Positions 44,543 to 54,849 of a stretch of 64,000 bases of DNA are shown here, in pieces. Position numbers and translations under genes: made by a program. The stretch is from assembly GCA_036365145.1 (NCBI GenBank), contig JAEOAD010002279.1, forward strand, positions 368,001 through 432,000, written 5' to 3'. The notes beneath the pieces are model-generated. The model saw only the letters and a list, made by a program, of their open reading frames with translations, made no database searches and was not told the DNA's origin. Source of the DNA: Orientallactaga sibirica. Taxonomy: Eukaryota > Chordata > Mammalia > Rodentia > Dipodidae. Each line of letters begins with the position of its first letter. Position 1 is the stretch's first letter.

Positions 44543-45645
44543 AAAAAGGAATATTCATTGTTATCAGAGTCTAAGTTATATTACAGAAGGGGAAGAGGCA
44601 GAGACAGAGAGAGAGAAAAACAAGAACTGAGGGCTTAGTCTAACTCTAATTTGCTGTCCGCTTTTGAGTGCAGCATTTATTTCTCTGGGTTTAATGCCTG
44701 ATAATTACTGATCTGTCCAGCCCCAACATATATTGACTCACAAAGTGTAAGTGGAACATGATTATGTTCAGGTTGTGGAATTAGGCCTGGTTTGAACACT
44801 AGCTTGGCCCTGAGCCTGTGTGAGCTCCCAGCCCACTGGGGGCCTTTTCTATGACATAGGCCTCTTGCTTTTCCTGAGCTTCTAAGAGATCGGCACGTGG
44901 CCATGGACTGGGAATGTGAGGGCCTGTGCACACACATGTGAGGTGTTGTGGCTGCCTAGTCACCTTAACGTCAGAGTTATTCCAGCACGGTTTGCTCTTT
45001 TGTCTTCCGGCTTGCTTGAAGGAAACGTTGCTTTGACTTGTTTGGTTCCCTGGATCTTTTTCCTCCTCCCCTGTCTGACAGCATGATCTGTTGGTGTGAA
45101 AGGAGGCCATTTGTTCCCTGCTAAATGAGCTGTTACTGTGCGCCACTGGCCCGGTACCTGGGGCTGCATTTGTGGGAGAATCCAGCCGTGGCTCTCAGGA
45201 GCCTTGGAAAGTTTATTAGAAGAGAATAGGTTTTCGGCAGGGTGTGCCCTCCTTCCCAGCTTCAGCTCATTAGTCAGTGCAGTGGGCAGGTACCTGGGGG
45301 TGGAGGGCACGTCGTAGGCACACGGGTTGGTCACAGGTCTCCAAACAGCCCCACAGCAGCTCAGCCTTCCAGGGCTCCTGTTCCACAGGTGGCTAATTAG
45401 CTCTAATTGGCTGCATGTGGTTGCATGTAGCAGGACAGGGCTGCTAACCATGCAGTCAGTGGGCACCTCCCTTGCTTGGGCTCCACACTGCTCTGATCCC
45501 ATGGCCCACAGAGCATAGCCCTCACTCTCAGAGGAGACCCCTGGGGCCTTCCCATCAAGGGTGGCCTGCCTGTGAGAGTCCAGGGTGCACTTTCTATCAT
45601 ACTGTACAGCCTCTGAGTCTGCAAGCCCCCTCCCCAGGTGAGTCT

Positions 45646-45800
45646 TTTTTTTTTTTGGTTTTTCGAGGTAGGGTCTCACTCTGGCCCAGGCTGACCTGGA
45701 ATTAACTATGTAGTCTCAGGGTGGCCTCGAACTCACGGCGATCCTCCTACCTCTGCCTCCCGAGTGCTGGGATTAAAGGCGTGCGCCACCACGCCCGGCT
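45646..45800 (-). mobile_element. B1-type SINE, copy 2
   Basis: Duplicate of 40,569-40,732. The right-hand duplication word reads CCAGGTGAGTCTT in full here. Confidence 0.93.
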
Positions 45801-45995
45801 CCAGGTGAGTCTTGACCTGGGGGCGTGGGGGGTTTGGGATTGCACTCATTGTAGATAACATTCAGCTGTACCTGCCAGGCGTGGGTTCCATCTGCTCCGG
45901 TTTTGTGGCATCCTCTTGGCTCAGGATAGATTCAAGGTGCAGGGGAGAGATCCAGAGATCCCATGTGCTTCAACCATTCCTTATATTTTTTAAAA

Positions 45996-46053
45996 CTTTT
46001 TTTGTATATTTTATTTGTTTATTTATTTACTTGAGAGAGAGAGAGAAAGAGGC

Positions 46054-46086
<33 letters not shown>

Positions 46087-46243
46087 GGGAGAATGGGTGC
46101 ACGAGGGCCTCCAGCCACTGCAAATGAACTCCAGGTGCATGCACCCCCTTGTATGTCTGGCTTACGTGGGTCCTGGAGAGCAGAACTGGGATCCTTTGGC
46201 ATTGAAGGCAAATGCCTTAACCGCTAAGCCATCTCTCCAGCCC
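45996..46243 (-). mobile_element. tRNA-derived SINE (type A), copy 2
   Basis: Duplicate of 40,925-41,172. Confidence 0.9.
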
Positions 46244-46724
46244 CTGTCTCAACCATTTCTTCCACTCATCCTTCTGTACTTACTCGTGCTGTAATATGTG
46301 GTGGCAAAAATGAGCTAACGGTCCAACCAGAACCAGCATGCGGGGCTCCCAATTCAAGAGGATCTGTGCCCGTCCATCCCCTGTACTGGCGATAACTTTT
46401 CTTCCTCCTATTTTCACTGCGTGTCCCAGGTGCTTAGGAAATCCTCAAGTCCAAGGACTTTGATACAAGGTGTTGCATGCCTAAGGACTTGACTGCCAGG
46501 TTCAGATCCCATTCTATCACTTAAGAGAGAGCTGGCACTCAACATGGCATTCAGCACCTTCCCGTCTCGGTTTCCCTTGGCTGTGCAGCCCGGGTGGTGA
46601 TTGCTTCAGAGCGTGCTTGTGTGCGCTAAAGGGAGTAAGCATGGGGCTCAGCAATGTTTAGCTAAACACTAGCCGCTTGGCATTTTTTGGGGGGACTATA
46701 TGCTCCTCACATCTGGTCTTTTTT

Positions 46725-47090
46725 TTTTTCTTTTTTAAAATTTTTATTTACGCCGGCGTGGTGGCGCACGCCTTTAATCCCAGCACTCAGGCTCGCTGAG
46801 AGTTCGAGGCCACCCTTTAGTTAATTCCAGGTTTGACCAGAGTGAGATTCACCGCAAAACAAAAAAAAAAAAAAAAAAAAAAATTTATTTATTTATTTGC
46901 AAGCAGAGAGATAGATAGAAGAGAGGCAGACAGAGAGAGAATGGGGAACACCAGGGCCTCTAGCCACTGCAAACAAACTCCAAATGCATGTGCCCCTCGT
47001 ACATCTGGCTTACGTGGGTCCTGGAGAATCGAACCGGGATCCTCTGGGGCGCAGGCAAACGCCTTAACCGCTAAGCCATCTCTCCAGCCC
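46725..47090 (-). mobile_element. tRNA-derived SINE (type A), copy 2, split by a B1
   Basis: Duplicate of 41,672-41,889, but interrupted in its tail at about 46,750. It also reads CTGGGGCGCAGG where copy 1 reads CTGGCTTCGCAGG. Confidence 0.85.
46751..46872 (+). mobile_element. B1-type SINE present only in copy 2, with several gaps
   Basis: Starts GCCGGCGTGGTGGCGCACGC but lacks the GGAGGCAGAGGTAGGAGGAT block, shortens CACCCTGAGACTACATAGTT to CACCCTTTAGTT, and loses bases in later blocks before a pure A tail. The matching position in copy 1 has no insertion. TTTATTTA may be the target-site duplication. Confidence 0.85.
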
Positions 47091-47573
47091 CGCTTGGCAT
47101 TTTAAATTTGCTACTTATCACTCCACCCGTGCACAGGTAGGTGAAGATCCAGAGGAAGACTATGGAAGCTTGAGTTGTCCAGTCACACAGCTAGTCAGAG
47201 ACAGCGCCATAAGTAGGATTGCATACTCAGGTTTGCTCCATGCCATTGGGATTCAGACCCCGGAAGCCAGTCTAGGACTATCTATCATTCGACCAGGTGG
47301 ATCCATGGCTCGCTGTGGTTGCTGTTGTCCGTTTCTCCAGGACTTGTACCTGTTGGATCTAGGAATCCATGGGAATGGTGCCGGGTGGAAGTCTCAGACT
47401 CTTGGTATTGTGTCCTCTGCCTCAAACCTTCTGTGACTCCCCTCTTTCCCAGGATGATGTCTTATCCATGCTCCTGCCTTGAGGACTGGGTGCGGGCAGT
47501 CCAGTGCTGGTGATAGGAGATAGAAATTGGCTAGGTAATCAGGGTGACAGGACCCCAAAAGTAATGGTGTTTT

Positions 47574-47736
47574 AGCCGGGCGTGGTGGCGCATGCCTTTA
47601 ATCCCAGCACTCGGGAGGCAGAGGTAGGAGGATCGCCGTGAGTTCGAGGTTACCCTGAGACTACATAGTTAATTCCAGGTCAGCCTGGACCAGAGTGAAA
47701 CCCTACCTTGAAAAACCAAAAACAAACAAACAAACA
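47574..47736 (+). mobile_element. B1-type SINE, copy 2
   Basis: Duplicate of 42,376-42,537 with the same AAAAGTAATGGTGTTTT flanks. Confidence 0.93.
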
Positions 47737-47987
47737 AAAGTAATGGTGTTTTATTCCTTGATGAAAAGCAGGAGATGTCACTAAGCTTGCAGAAACCCGG
47801 ATGTTGCACCCTCCAGGGAAGATCTCTAGATTAAGCTTGCACTCTTGCTAGAGGACAGAAACTCTGACCCTCACCTAAGATGACTGGCCCAGCTGTAAAA
47901 GCTGGTCTTTGTCCATAGCAACCTGCCGACCTGGTACCACCTTCTCACGTAGCCACTCGCCATAAAAATTCCAGATGTGGGCTGGAG

Positions 47988-48152
47988 GGATGGCTTAACG
48001 GTTAAGGCATTTGCCTGCAAAGCCAAAGGATCCTGGTTTGATTCCCCAGGACCCACATAAGCTAAGGTGGCGCATGCATCTGGAGTTCGTTTGCAGTGGC
48101 TGGAGGCGCTGGTGTGCCCATTCTCTCTCTCTGCCTCTTTCTCTCTCTTAAA
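47988..48152 (+). mobile_element. tRNA-derived SINE (type A), copy 2
   Basis: Duplicate of 42,781-42,955. An AT-only tract follows at 48,153-48,241. Confidence 0.9.
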
Positions 48153-48319
48153 TAAATAATTAATAGATATAATTAATAATTAATATATATAATTAATAAT
48201 ATATATTAATAATAATTATATATATTATAATTATATATATCTCCCAGATGTGAGTCTTGAGGTGGGCTTCTCAAACCCCCTCTTACCTCCCTGGGCAAGA
48301 ACTCTACTTTGCTTCCTTC

Positions 48320-48480
48320 TTTTTTTTTTTTTTTTTTTTGGTTTTCCGAGGTAGGGTCTCACTCTGGCCCAGGCTGACCTGGAATTCACTATGTAGTCTC
48401 AGGGTGGCCTCGAACTCACGGCAATCCTACCTCTGCCTCCCGAGTGCTGGGATTAAAGGCGTGCGCCACCACGCCCGGCT
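48320..48480 (-). mobile_element. B1-type SINE, copy 2
   Basis: Duplicate of 43,124-43,292, shorter T tail. Confidence 0.92.
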
Positions 48481-48778
48481 TTGCTTCCTTCTTAATGTCC
48501 TAGGCTTAAGCCCCCTTCTCTTCGTCCTCTTAAAACTTTAAACTGGAACAAAATCTTTCTGAATCTCATCCTCTTGTCGGTGGATTTCATTCTTCAGAGT
48601 CCGAGGACAAGGATCTGGGAACACCGCAAGCTATTGGTTCATTGGTGTTTAAGGAACCCCAAATTCCTGTATCACTGGGGAACTGTAATCCTTGTGTGTT
48701 CCATCTTCTTGGTCTTTTCTGAGACTGGGGCATTCTGGCATAGGTTTGGCTGAGTGTGAATGGCCAAGAGTGACTTGG

Positions 48779-48955
48779 GCCGGGCGTGGTGGCGCACGCC
48801 TTTAATCCCAGCACTCGGGAGGCAGAGGTAGGAGGATCGCTCGAGAGTTCGAGGCCACCCTGAGACTACATAGTTAATTCCAGGTCAGCCTGGACCAGAG
48901 TGAGACCCTACTTCGCAAAACAAAACAAACAAACAAACAAACAAAAAAAAAAAAA
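48779..48955 (+). mobile_element. B1-type SINE
   Basis: GCCGGGCGTGGTGGCGCACG to (CAAA)n and an A tail. AAGAGTGACTTGG at about 48,766 and 48,956 is the target-site duplication. It lies just outside the duplication. Confidence 0.93.
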
Positions 48956-49857
48956 AAGAGTGACTTGGAACCCTCCCAGCTTTCCAGAGGTGTGAGGCCG
49001 GTGCGAATGAATAGTTGGACCCTCCCCTTCCATGATCACCGAGTTCCACTCTGGGGCTCTTTCTCTGCTCTGCCCCTAGCACTGTGCATTTTCTCATTGC
49101 ATCACTGTCACAAAGGAATCCTTTGCTGGATACTGCGTAGGAAGTGCCAGGAGACACGGCACAGATCTGTTTTGAGGTCACTGCCCTCTGTGGCTCGTTG
49201 CGGCAGGGAATCAGTGATGACTTAGCACACGAATAAAAGGGGGTTTGGGCCCAAGGTGGGCTCTGTGCCAGGGACACAAGCAGGCCTGCATTCCAGGAGA
49301 GAGTGTGTTCCCAAACCCTGGCACGTTTGACACTCCGTCTCTGCTGATGGCTAACATCAGGCCCAGCCTTTATTTTTCTCATTATGTTTAAATTCCACCA
49401 GTCGCCCGATAGTATAATTTCCTAAATGGTTTCATTTCAGCTCTGCTCATTGAAGAAAACTGAACTCTCTTTGGAGCCTTACTCTGCGTGTGACTGTCAC
49501 TGGTGAGCGCCAACGCCGGGTGTCAATCACTGACAATAGCTTGCCGCTCTGGAATAATTTAAGTTTAGGCCTTTCTTTCACTCAAGCATTCATACTCGGT
49601 TCTATGTTTTCATACTGAGCAGAGAACAGTCTGGGGTGAGAAACTGTCATGTGTTCTGGAAGCTAAAATGGAGATTTCTTTTTTTTTTTTTTTTAAATTT
49701 TGAATGCTGGTGGCCCGGGCTCAGAGATCTCAGACTTAAGAACCAAACTTTCTGGAATTTTGTTTCCCCTACCCACCTCCTTAGTTAGGTGGCTTCCACC
49801 CAGTTTGCTTAGGGTGTCAGCCTATTTCTTTAGACAACTAAAAGGAATGTGAAGGCA
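48956..49857. other. Unique DNA, possible conserved non-coding sequence
   Basis: Repeat-free. A 165-codon minus-strand frame (48,885-49,382) starts in the unique DNA and runs into the B1, so it is not credible. The part 49,380-49,640 is AT-balanced with intact words such as GTCAATCACTGACAATAGC and could be conserved. Confidence 0.4.
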
Positions 49858-50063
49858 CTGCAGAGATGGCTCAGTGGTTAAAGGCACTTGTTTGCAAAGC
49901 CTGATGGCCTGGGTTCGATGCCCCAGTACCGACCTAAAGCCAGAGGCACAAAGTGGTGCATACTTCCTTTGCAGTGGCCCTGGAGCACGAACACTCACAT
50001 TCTTGCTCTCTGCCCACCTCTTTCTTTCTCTCTCTCTCTCTCCCTCAAATACAAAAATACATT
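49858..50063 (+). mobile_element. Diverged tRNA-derived SINE (type A)
   Basis: CAGAGATGGCTCAGTGGTTAA to GGTTCGATGCCCCAG, CT-rich tract and TCAAATACAAAAATAC tail. Confidence 0.85.
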
Positions 50064-50255
50064 TTTTAAAATTTTTATTTATTTATTTGAGAGAGAGGGA
50101 GAATGGGCTTGCCAGGGGCTCCAGCCGCTGTAAACGAACTCCATACTAATGTGCCCCCTTGTGCATCTGGCTTATGTGGGTCCTGGGGAATCGAACCTGG
50201 GTCCTTAGGCTTTGCAGGCAAGTGCCTTATCCACAAAGCCATCTCTCCAGTCCCC
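50064..50255 (-). mobile_element. tRNA-derived SINE (type A)
   Basis: Reverse-strand element meeting the preceding one tail to tail, so the pair forms an imperfect inverted repeat. Confidence 0.88.
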
Positions 50256-51059
50256 CAGAGATATATTTTTTAAACAAAGAGATGTGAATGAAGGCTTTGC
50301 ATCAGAGACCATTGTGGGAGGGAGTGACGCCAGGAAGAAGCAAGGTTGAGGGCAGACCCTCTGTGAGCCATGGATCTTTTGCCAGTTCCTTTCACGACAC
50401 ACATCTTCTGCTCCTATAGGGCAATGCGTACAGATTCCCTAGGAGGATCTCTGTGATCCCTGGGTGGGCCCTGGGGATTGAGCAACTGTGGCTAAATAAT
50501 CCCACTCTGCTTCACTTACTAGCCAGGAGAATGAGTAAGTCCCAGGCACTCACTGCAGGATTCCATCATTGTCAATTGGCAGTAATAGTATCCAGGCATC
50601 AAGTTGTTACACACACGGAAATGACATACTGGTAGCATCCTATAAGTTCAATAAATATGACTTCCTTTACCCCTCCCCCCACCTCTTCCTCCTTAGCTTC
50701 TCTCTCTCTCTTTTTCTCTTCCTTTCGTCCAACGACTGAAACTAGGGTGAGTTGGGCACCTCAACCCTGTTCTTCTCAAGGGAACGGGGGAAAAGAGAGA
50801 GATGATTATGAAATGCTCCTGACGTCCTGCTTCACACTGAGGAAGGAGAAACACATTCACACTCAATATCCTCAGCGAGGTCTGTCTACAGCTTCTTCAC
50901 GCATGGAGTGGCTCTGTATGTATCGAGCATCTGCTGGGTGCTGCACTGAGTTCCAGACTCTGGGGTGCAGCACTGAAGAGCACCTGCTTGGATGCTGTTT
51001 ACATCCCAGTGGGAGAGAGGTGCCATGGACAGATGGATTCAGTGCTATCAAGAATAAAT
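50256..51059. other. Unique DNA, no gene recognised
   Basis: A 143-codon plus-strand frame (50,657-51,088) runs into the next SINE and has no recognisable domain. The stretch 50,920-51,010 (GCATCTGCTGGGTGCTGCAC) could be a MIR remnant. Confidence 0.4.
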
Positions 51060-51319
51060 GGGGGCTAGAGAGATGGCTTAGTGGTTAAGGTGCCTGCCTG
51101 CTAAGCCTAAGAACCGAGTTCCAATCTCCAAGTCCCATGTTTAACCAGATGCAAAGTGATGCAAGGGCGCAATGCCGCACTTGACCACAAGGGGGCGCAC
51201 ACATCTGAATTTTGTTCGCAGTGGCTGAGAGGCTGCTGTTGCGCCCATTCTCTATCTGTCTTTCTCTTCCTCTCTCTGTCTCTCTCCAAAAATCAATAAA
51301 ATAATTAAAAAAAATTTTT
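51060..51319 (+). mobile_element. tRNA-derived SINE (type B)
   Basis: GGGGCTAGAGAGATGGCTTAG to TCTCTCCAAAAATCAATAAA. AAGAATAAATGGG at about 51,049 and 51,324 is the target-site duplication. It is the first of four same-strand tRNA-derived SINEs. Confidence 0.92.
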
Positions 51320-51340
51320 TAAAAAGAATAAATGGGAAGA

Positions 51341-51580
51341 GGGTTGGAGAGAGGGCTTAGTGGTTAAGGCGCTTGCCTGCGAAGCCTAAGGACCCATGTT
51401 TGACCCTTCAGATCCCATGTAAGCCAGACACACAAAGGTGAGGCAAGCGCAAGGTTGCACATGCCCACTAGGTGGCACAAGTGTCTGGAGTTCGATTGCA
51501 GTGGCTGAGGCCCTGGCGTGCCACTTCTCTCTCTCTCTCTCCCACTCTCTCTCTAAAAACAAAAACAAACAAAAAAACAA
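51341..51580 (+). mobile_element. tRNA-derived SINE (type C)
   Basis: GGGTTGGAGAGAGGGCTTAG, AAGGACCCATGTTTGACCC, GCGCAAGGTTGCACATGCCC, then a CAAACAAA tail. Confidence 0.9.
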
Positions 51581-51650
51581 TGGAGAAAGAATGCTTCACA
51601 TGTCCTCTGCTCTGAGCACACTTCCTGCCACTCTTGGAGAATGTAAATCA

Positions 51651-51876
51651 TGGCCTGGAGAGATGGCTTAGCGGTTAAGCACTTGCCTGTGAAGCCTAAG
51701 GACCCTGGTTCAAGGCTCGATTCTCCAGGACCCACGTAAGCCAGATGCACAAGGGGGCATATGCATCTGGAGTTCGTCTGCAGTGGCTGGAGGCCCTGGC
51801 GTGCCCATTCCCTGTCTATCTGCCTCTTTCTCTGTCACTCTCAAATAAACAAATAAACAAAACAAAACAAAAAAAA
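51651..51876 (+). mobile_element. tRNA-derived SINE (type A)
   Basis: GGCCTGGAGAGATGGCTTAG to CAAATAAACAAATAAAC. The box-B area carries a short extra step (TGGTTCAAGGCTCGATTC), as does the copy at 38,245. Confidence 0.9.
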
Positions 51877-51888
51877 GAAGAACAGAGA

Positions 51889-52093
51889 GGGCTGGAGAGA
51901 TGGCTTAGTGGTTAAGCCGCCTGCCTCCAAACCTAAGAATGCCCTTTCAATTCTCCAGGTCCCACGTTTAGCCAGACGTAAAGTGACGCAAGGGCGCAAC
52001 ACCGCACTTGCCCCCAAGGGGGTGCATGTGTCTGGAGTTTGTTCACAGTATCTGTCTCTCTCACTCTCTCCAAAAAAAAAAAAAAAAAAAAAG
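51889..52093 (+). mobile_element. tRNA-derived SINE (type B)
   Basis: GGGCTGGAGAGATGGCTTAG with type-B body and a shortened end before the A tail. Confidence 0.9.
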
Positions 52094-52095
52094 AA

Positions 52096-52250
52096 GCCGG
52101 GCGTGGTGGCGCACGCCTTTAATCCCAGCACTCGGGAGGCAGAGGTAGGAGGATCACCGTGAGTTCGAGGCCACCCTGAGACTACAGAGTGAATTCCAGG
52201 TCAGCCTGGACCAGAGTGAGACCCTACCTTGAAAAACAAAAAAAAAAAAA
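52096..52250 (+). mobile_element. B1-type SINE
   Basis: GCCGGGCGTGGTGGCGCACG to CCTTGAAAAACAAAA, directly behind the preceding A tail. Confidence 0.93.
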
Positions 52251-52424
52251 AGAAGAAAAAAAAAAGAAAGAAAAACAAAAGCAAGAAGAACAAAAACACA
52301 TAGAATATTCTATGGGTTAAACATAGGTTTAGAGTCAGAAAGAACTGGTATTAAGTCCACAGACTGCTACTTCCTAGTATTTTTGTCTGTAATGAGGTTT
52401 TGCTTATCTCCATCGGAATTTTCT

Positions 52425-52646
52425 TTTTGAAAAAAAATATTTTATTTTTATTCACTTATTTCTTTGACAGAGAAAGAGGGAGGAAGCGAGAGAGAATGGG
52501 CATGCCAGGGCCTCCAGCCTCTGCAAACAAACTCCAGACACGTGCGCCCCCTTGTGCATCTGGCTAACGTGGGTCCTCGGGAATCGAACCTGGGTCCTTT
52601 GGCTTTGCAGGCAAATGCCTTAACTGCTGAGCCATCCCTCCAGCCC
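52425..52646 (-). mobile_element. tRNA-derived SINE (type A)
   Basis: Reverse-strand element. ATCKGAATTTTCTT at about 52,412 and 52,651 is the target-site duplication. Confidence 0.9.
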
Positions 52647-52825
52647 ACCCATCTGAATTTTCTTGGCCGTGAGGTAGAACCATGTGTACCAGGACACCAG
52701 TGTCATCAGGGCAGAGTGAGAAACCGTCCAGTGATGCATGATCAAATTTGAACATTGGGGACTCTCCACTTCTCTACTTGGTTACATTCTGGTCAGGAGC
52801 CCTGAGATTGTGGCCAGTATGTTCT

Positions 52826-53107
52826 TTTTTTTAAATTATTTTATTTTTTTTTATTTTTGGAAAGAGACACAGAGAGAGAGACAGAGAGAGACAGATAGAG
52901 AGGGAGAGGAAGACAGAGATGGGTGCGCCAGCAGTATCTCAGCTGCTGTGAACGAAATCCAGATGCATGCGCCCCCTTGTGGTCAAGTGCGGCATTGCGC
53001 CCTTGTGGTCACTTTGCATCTGGCTAAACGTGGGACCTGGAGATTGGAACCAGCGTTCTTAGGCTTAGCAGGCAGGGGCCTTAACCACTAAGCCATCTCT
53101 CCAGCCC
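52826..53107 (-). mobile_element. tRNA-derived SINE (type B)
   Basis: Reverse-strand element. GCCAGTATGTTCTT at about 52,813 and 53,108 is the target-site duplication. Confidence 0.92.
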
Positions 53108-53518
53108 GCCAGTATGTTCTTATACAAGCAGGGTGACTTCGTGATGCACATAGCAAATCCCACTTCAAGCGGTGTGGTTCCCATATTCTTAGCCACACAT
53201 CACTGCACAGGTGCAGGGTCTCTGGCCCTGGTTCTACCTTTTGAGCAATGCAGCCTGCCCCATGTCTCAGTTGTCTGTCCAGCCATCTGGCTCCTCATCC
53301 ATATCCCTTGCTTCATCCCATTCTGGTCTTCCTGTGTGGATGGCAGCAAGCTCTCCTGAAACTTGAGCTCCACCTGTGGCCCCCACTGCAGGTTGAGGTC
53401 ATGCTTTAAAGCCTTGTCTCTTTGCTGGGCCTCAAGCTTATCTTTGAGATTGTCTTTCTCTTGCCTGTGACATTTAGCTTTTATTTATTTATTTTTAAAT
53501 CTTTAAAAAAATATATTA
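53108..53518. other. Unique DNA with possible L2-like remnant
   Basis: Cytosine-rich text at 53,200-53,340 resembles an ancient L2 segment but is too diverged to be sure. No gene recognised. Confidence 0.35.
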
Positions 53519-53655
53519 TGCCGAGCGTGGTGGCGCACACCTTTAATCCCAGCACTTGGGAGGCAGAGATAGGAGGATCACCGTGAATTCAAGGCCAGAC
53601 TGAGACTACATAGTGAATTCCAGGCCAGCCTGGACTAGAGTGAAATCCTACCTCC

Positions 53656-53671
<16 letters not shown>
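53519..53671 (+). mobile_element. B1-type SINE
   Basis: GCCGAGCGTGGTGGCGCACACC to CCTACCTCC and an A tail. Confidence 0.9.
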
Positions 53672-53688
<17 letters not shown>

Positions 53689-53866
53689 TATAAATTTATT
53701 TGAGAGAGAGAGAGAATGGGCATGCCAGGGCCTTCAGTCACTGTAAACAAACTCCAGATGCATGTGCCATTTTGTGCATCTGGCTTACGTGGGTCCTGAG
53801 GAATCAAACCTGGGTCCTTTAGCTTCGCAGGCAAACGCCTTAACCACTAAGTCATCTCCCCAGCCC
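53672..53866 (-). mobile_element. tRNA-derived SINE (type A) with (TA)n
   Basis: A TA run (about 53,672-53,690) separates the B1 tail from this reverse-strand SINE. The two elements meet tail to tail. Confidence 0.88.
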
Positions 53867-53929
53867 ACATTTGACTTTTAAATTAGGCTATTCTCAGGCT
53901 GCAGAGGAGCTGAGAAAGAGCTTCAAGAG

Positions 53930-54190
53930 CCCAGGTTTCTTTCCTAGCTCCACCCTTAACAGACTTGGTGGGAGCGGCTTACTCATTCACTGTCTCTGAA
54001 CTGGACCGTAACGTTAGTCATTCCTAGCCTTCACTGGAACCATGTGAAGTCACAGCGCAGTAATCAGGCAAAGGCAGAGATAAGGATGTGTAGGTGCAGA
54101 TAAGCTGTGAAACCTTTCATGGTCACTCAGTTAATAGGGGCAAAAGTGGGATTCAAACCCAGTCTATTCGGTTCTGAGCCACAGTTTCTT
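53930..54190 (-). mobile_element. Possible MIR remnant
   Basis: TTTCATGGTCACTCAGTTAA, GGGATTCAAACCCAGTC and earlier words resemble MIR sequence. The orientation is uncertain. Confidence 0.35.
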
Positions 54191-54194
54191 TTTT

Positions 54195-54435
54195 TAAATG
54201 TTTCATTTATTTATTTTAATTTTATTTATTTGAGAGAGAAAGAGTGAGAGAGGTGTGAGAGAGAGAGAGAGTGAGAGAAAGAGAGAATGGGATGCCAGGG
54301 TCTTGAGCCACTGCAAGCAAACTCCAGACACATGCGCCATCCCGTGTATCCGCTTACATGGGTTCTGGGGAACCAAACCTGAGTCCTTAGACTTTGCAGG
54401 CAAGCGCCTCAACTGCTAAGCCGTGTCTCCAGCCC
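54195..54435 (-). mobile_element. tRNA-derived SINE (type A)
   Basis: Reverse-strand element with a GA/TGAGAG-rich tail region. Confidence 0.88.
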
Positions 54436-54436
54436 A

Positions 54437-54545
54437 GAATATATTATTTATTTATTTATTTATTTACTAGAGAGAGAATGGGTGTCCTGGGGACTCTGGC
54501 CACTGCAAATGAACTCCAGACACATGCACCACCATGGTGCATCTG
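54437..54545 (-). mobile_element. Truncated tRNA-derived SINE
   Basis: Tail and middle of a reverse-strand SINE (ACTAGAGAGAGAATGGGTG to CACCATGGTGCATCTG). The tRNA-like head is missing, and a T-run follows. Confidence 0.8.
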
Positions 54546-54849
54546 TTTTTTTTTTTTTTTTTTATATTTTAAAGAATATTTTATTTTTATTTATTTATTA
54601 GCGAGACAGAGAGAGCTGAGCCAGTTTCTTAATCATCACGCCACACTCACAGCCATGGTGCAATGAGCTCTGTTTTGTAGACTTGTTCTGTGGTTTAGAA
54701 AGACCAAACAGAGTGTGGGGACATGTCATAAACATCCAATCAACGTTAGCATTATTACGTTCCACATCCTAGAAGCCTGGTACCGGCTGGTCCTAACACA
54801 CACTCATTTTGTTCTTGTTTGGGCATGCTTCTGCTGCAGATGAACAGTG

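Larger units (their letters stand above)
43562..48749 (+). repeat. 5.1-kb tandem duplication, copy 2
   Basis: Counterpart of 38,464-43,561. It is about 90 bp longer because of a private B1 insertion (46,751-46,872). From about 43,560 to 45,300 it shows many one- or two-base deletions relative to copy 1 at homopolymers and dinucleotides. Further right the differences are mostly transitions. Confidence 0.94.
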
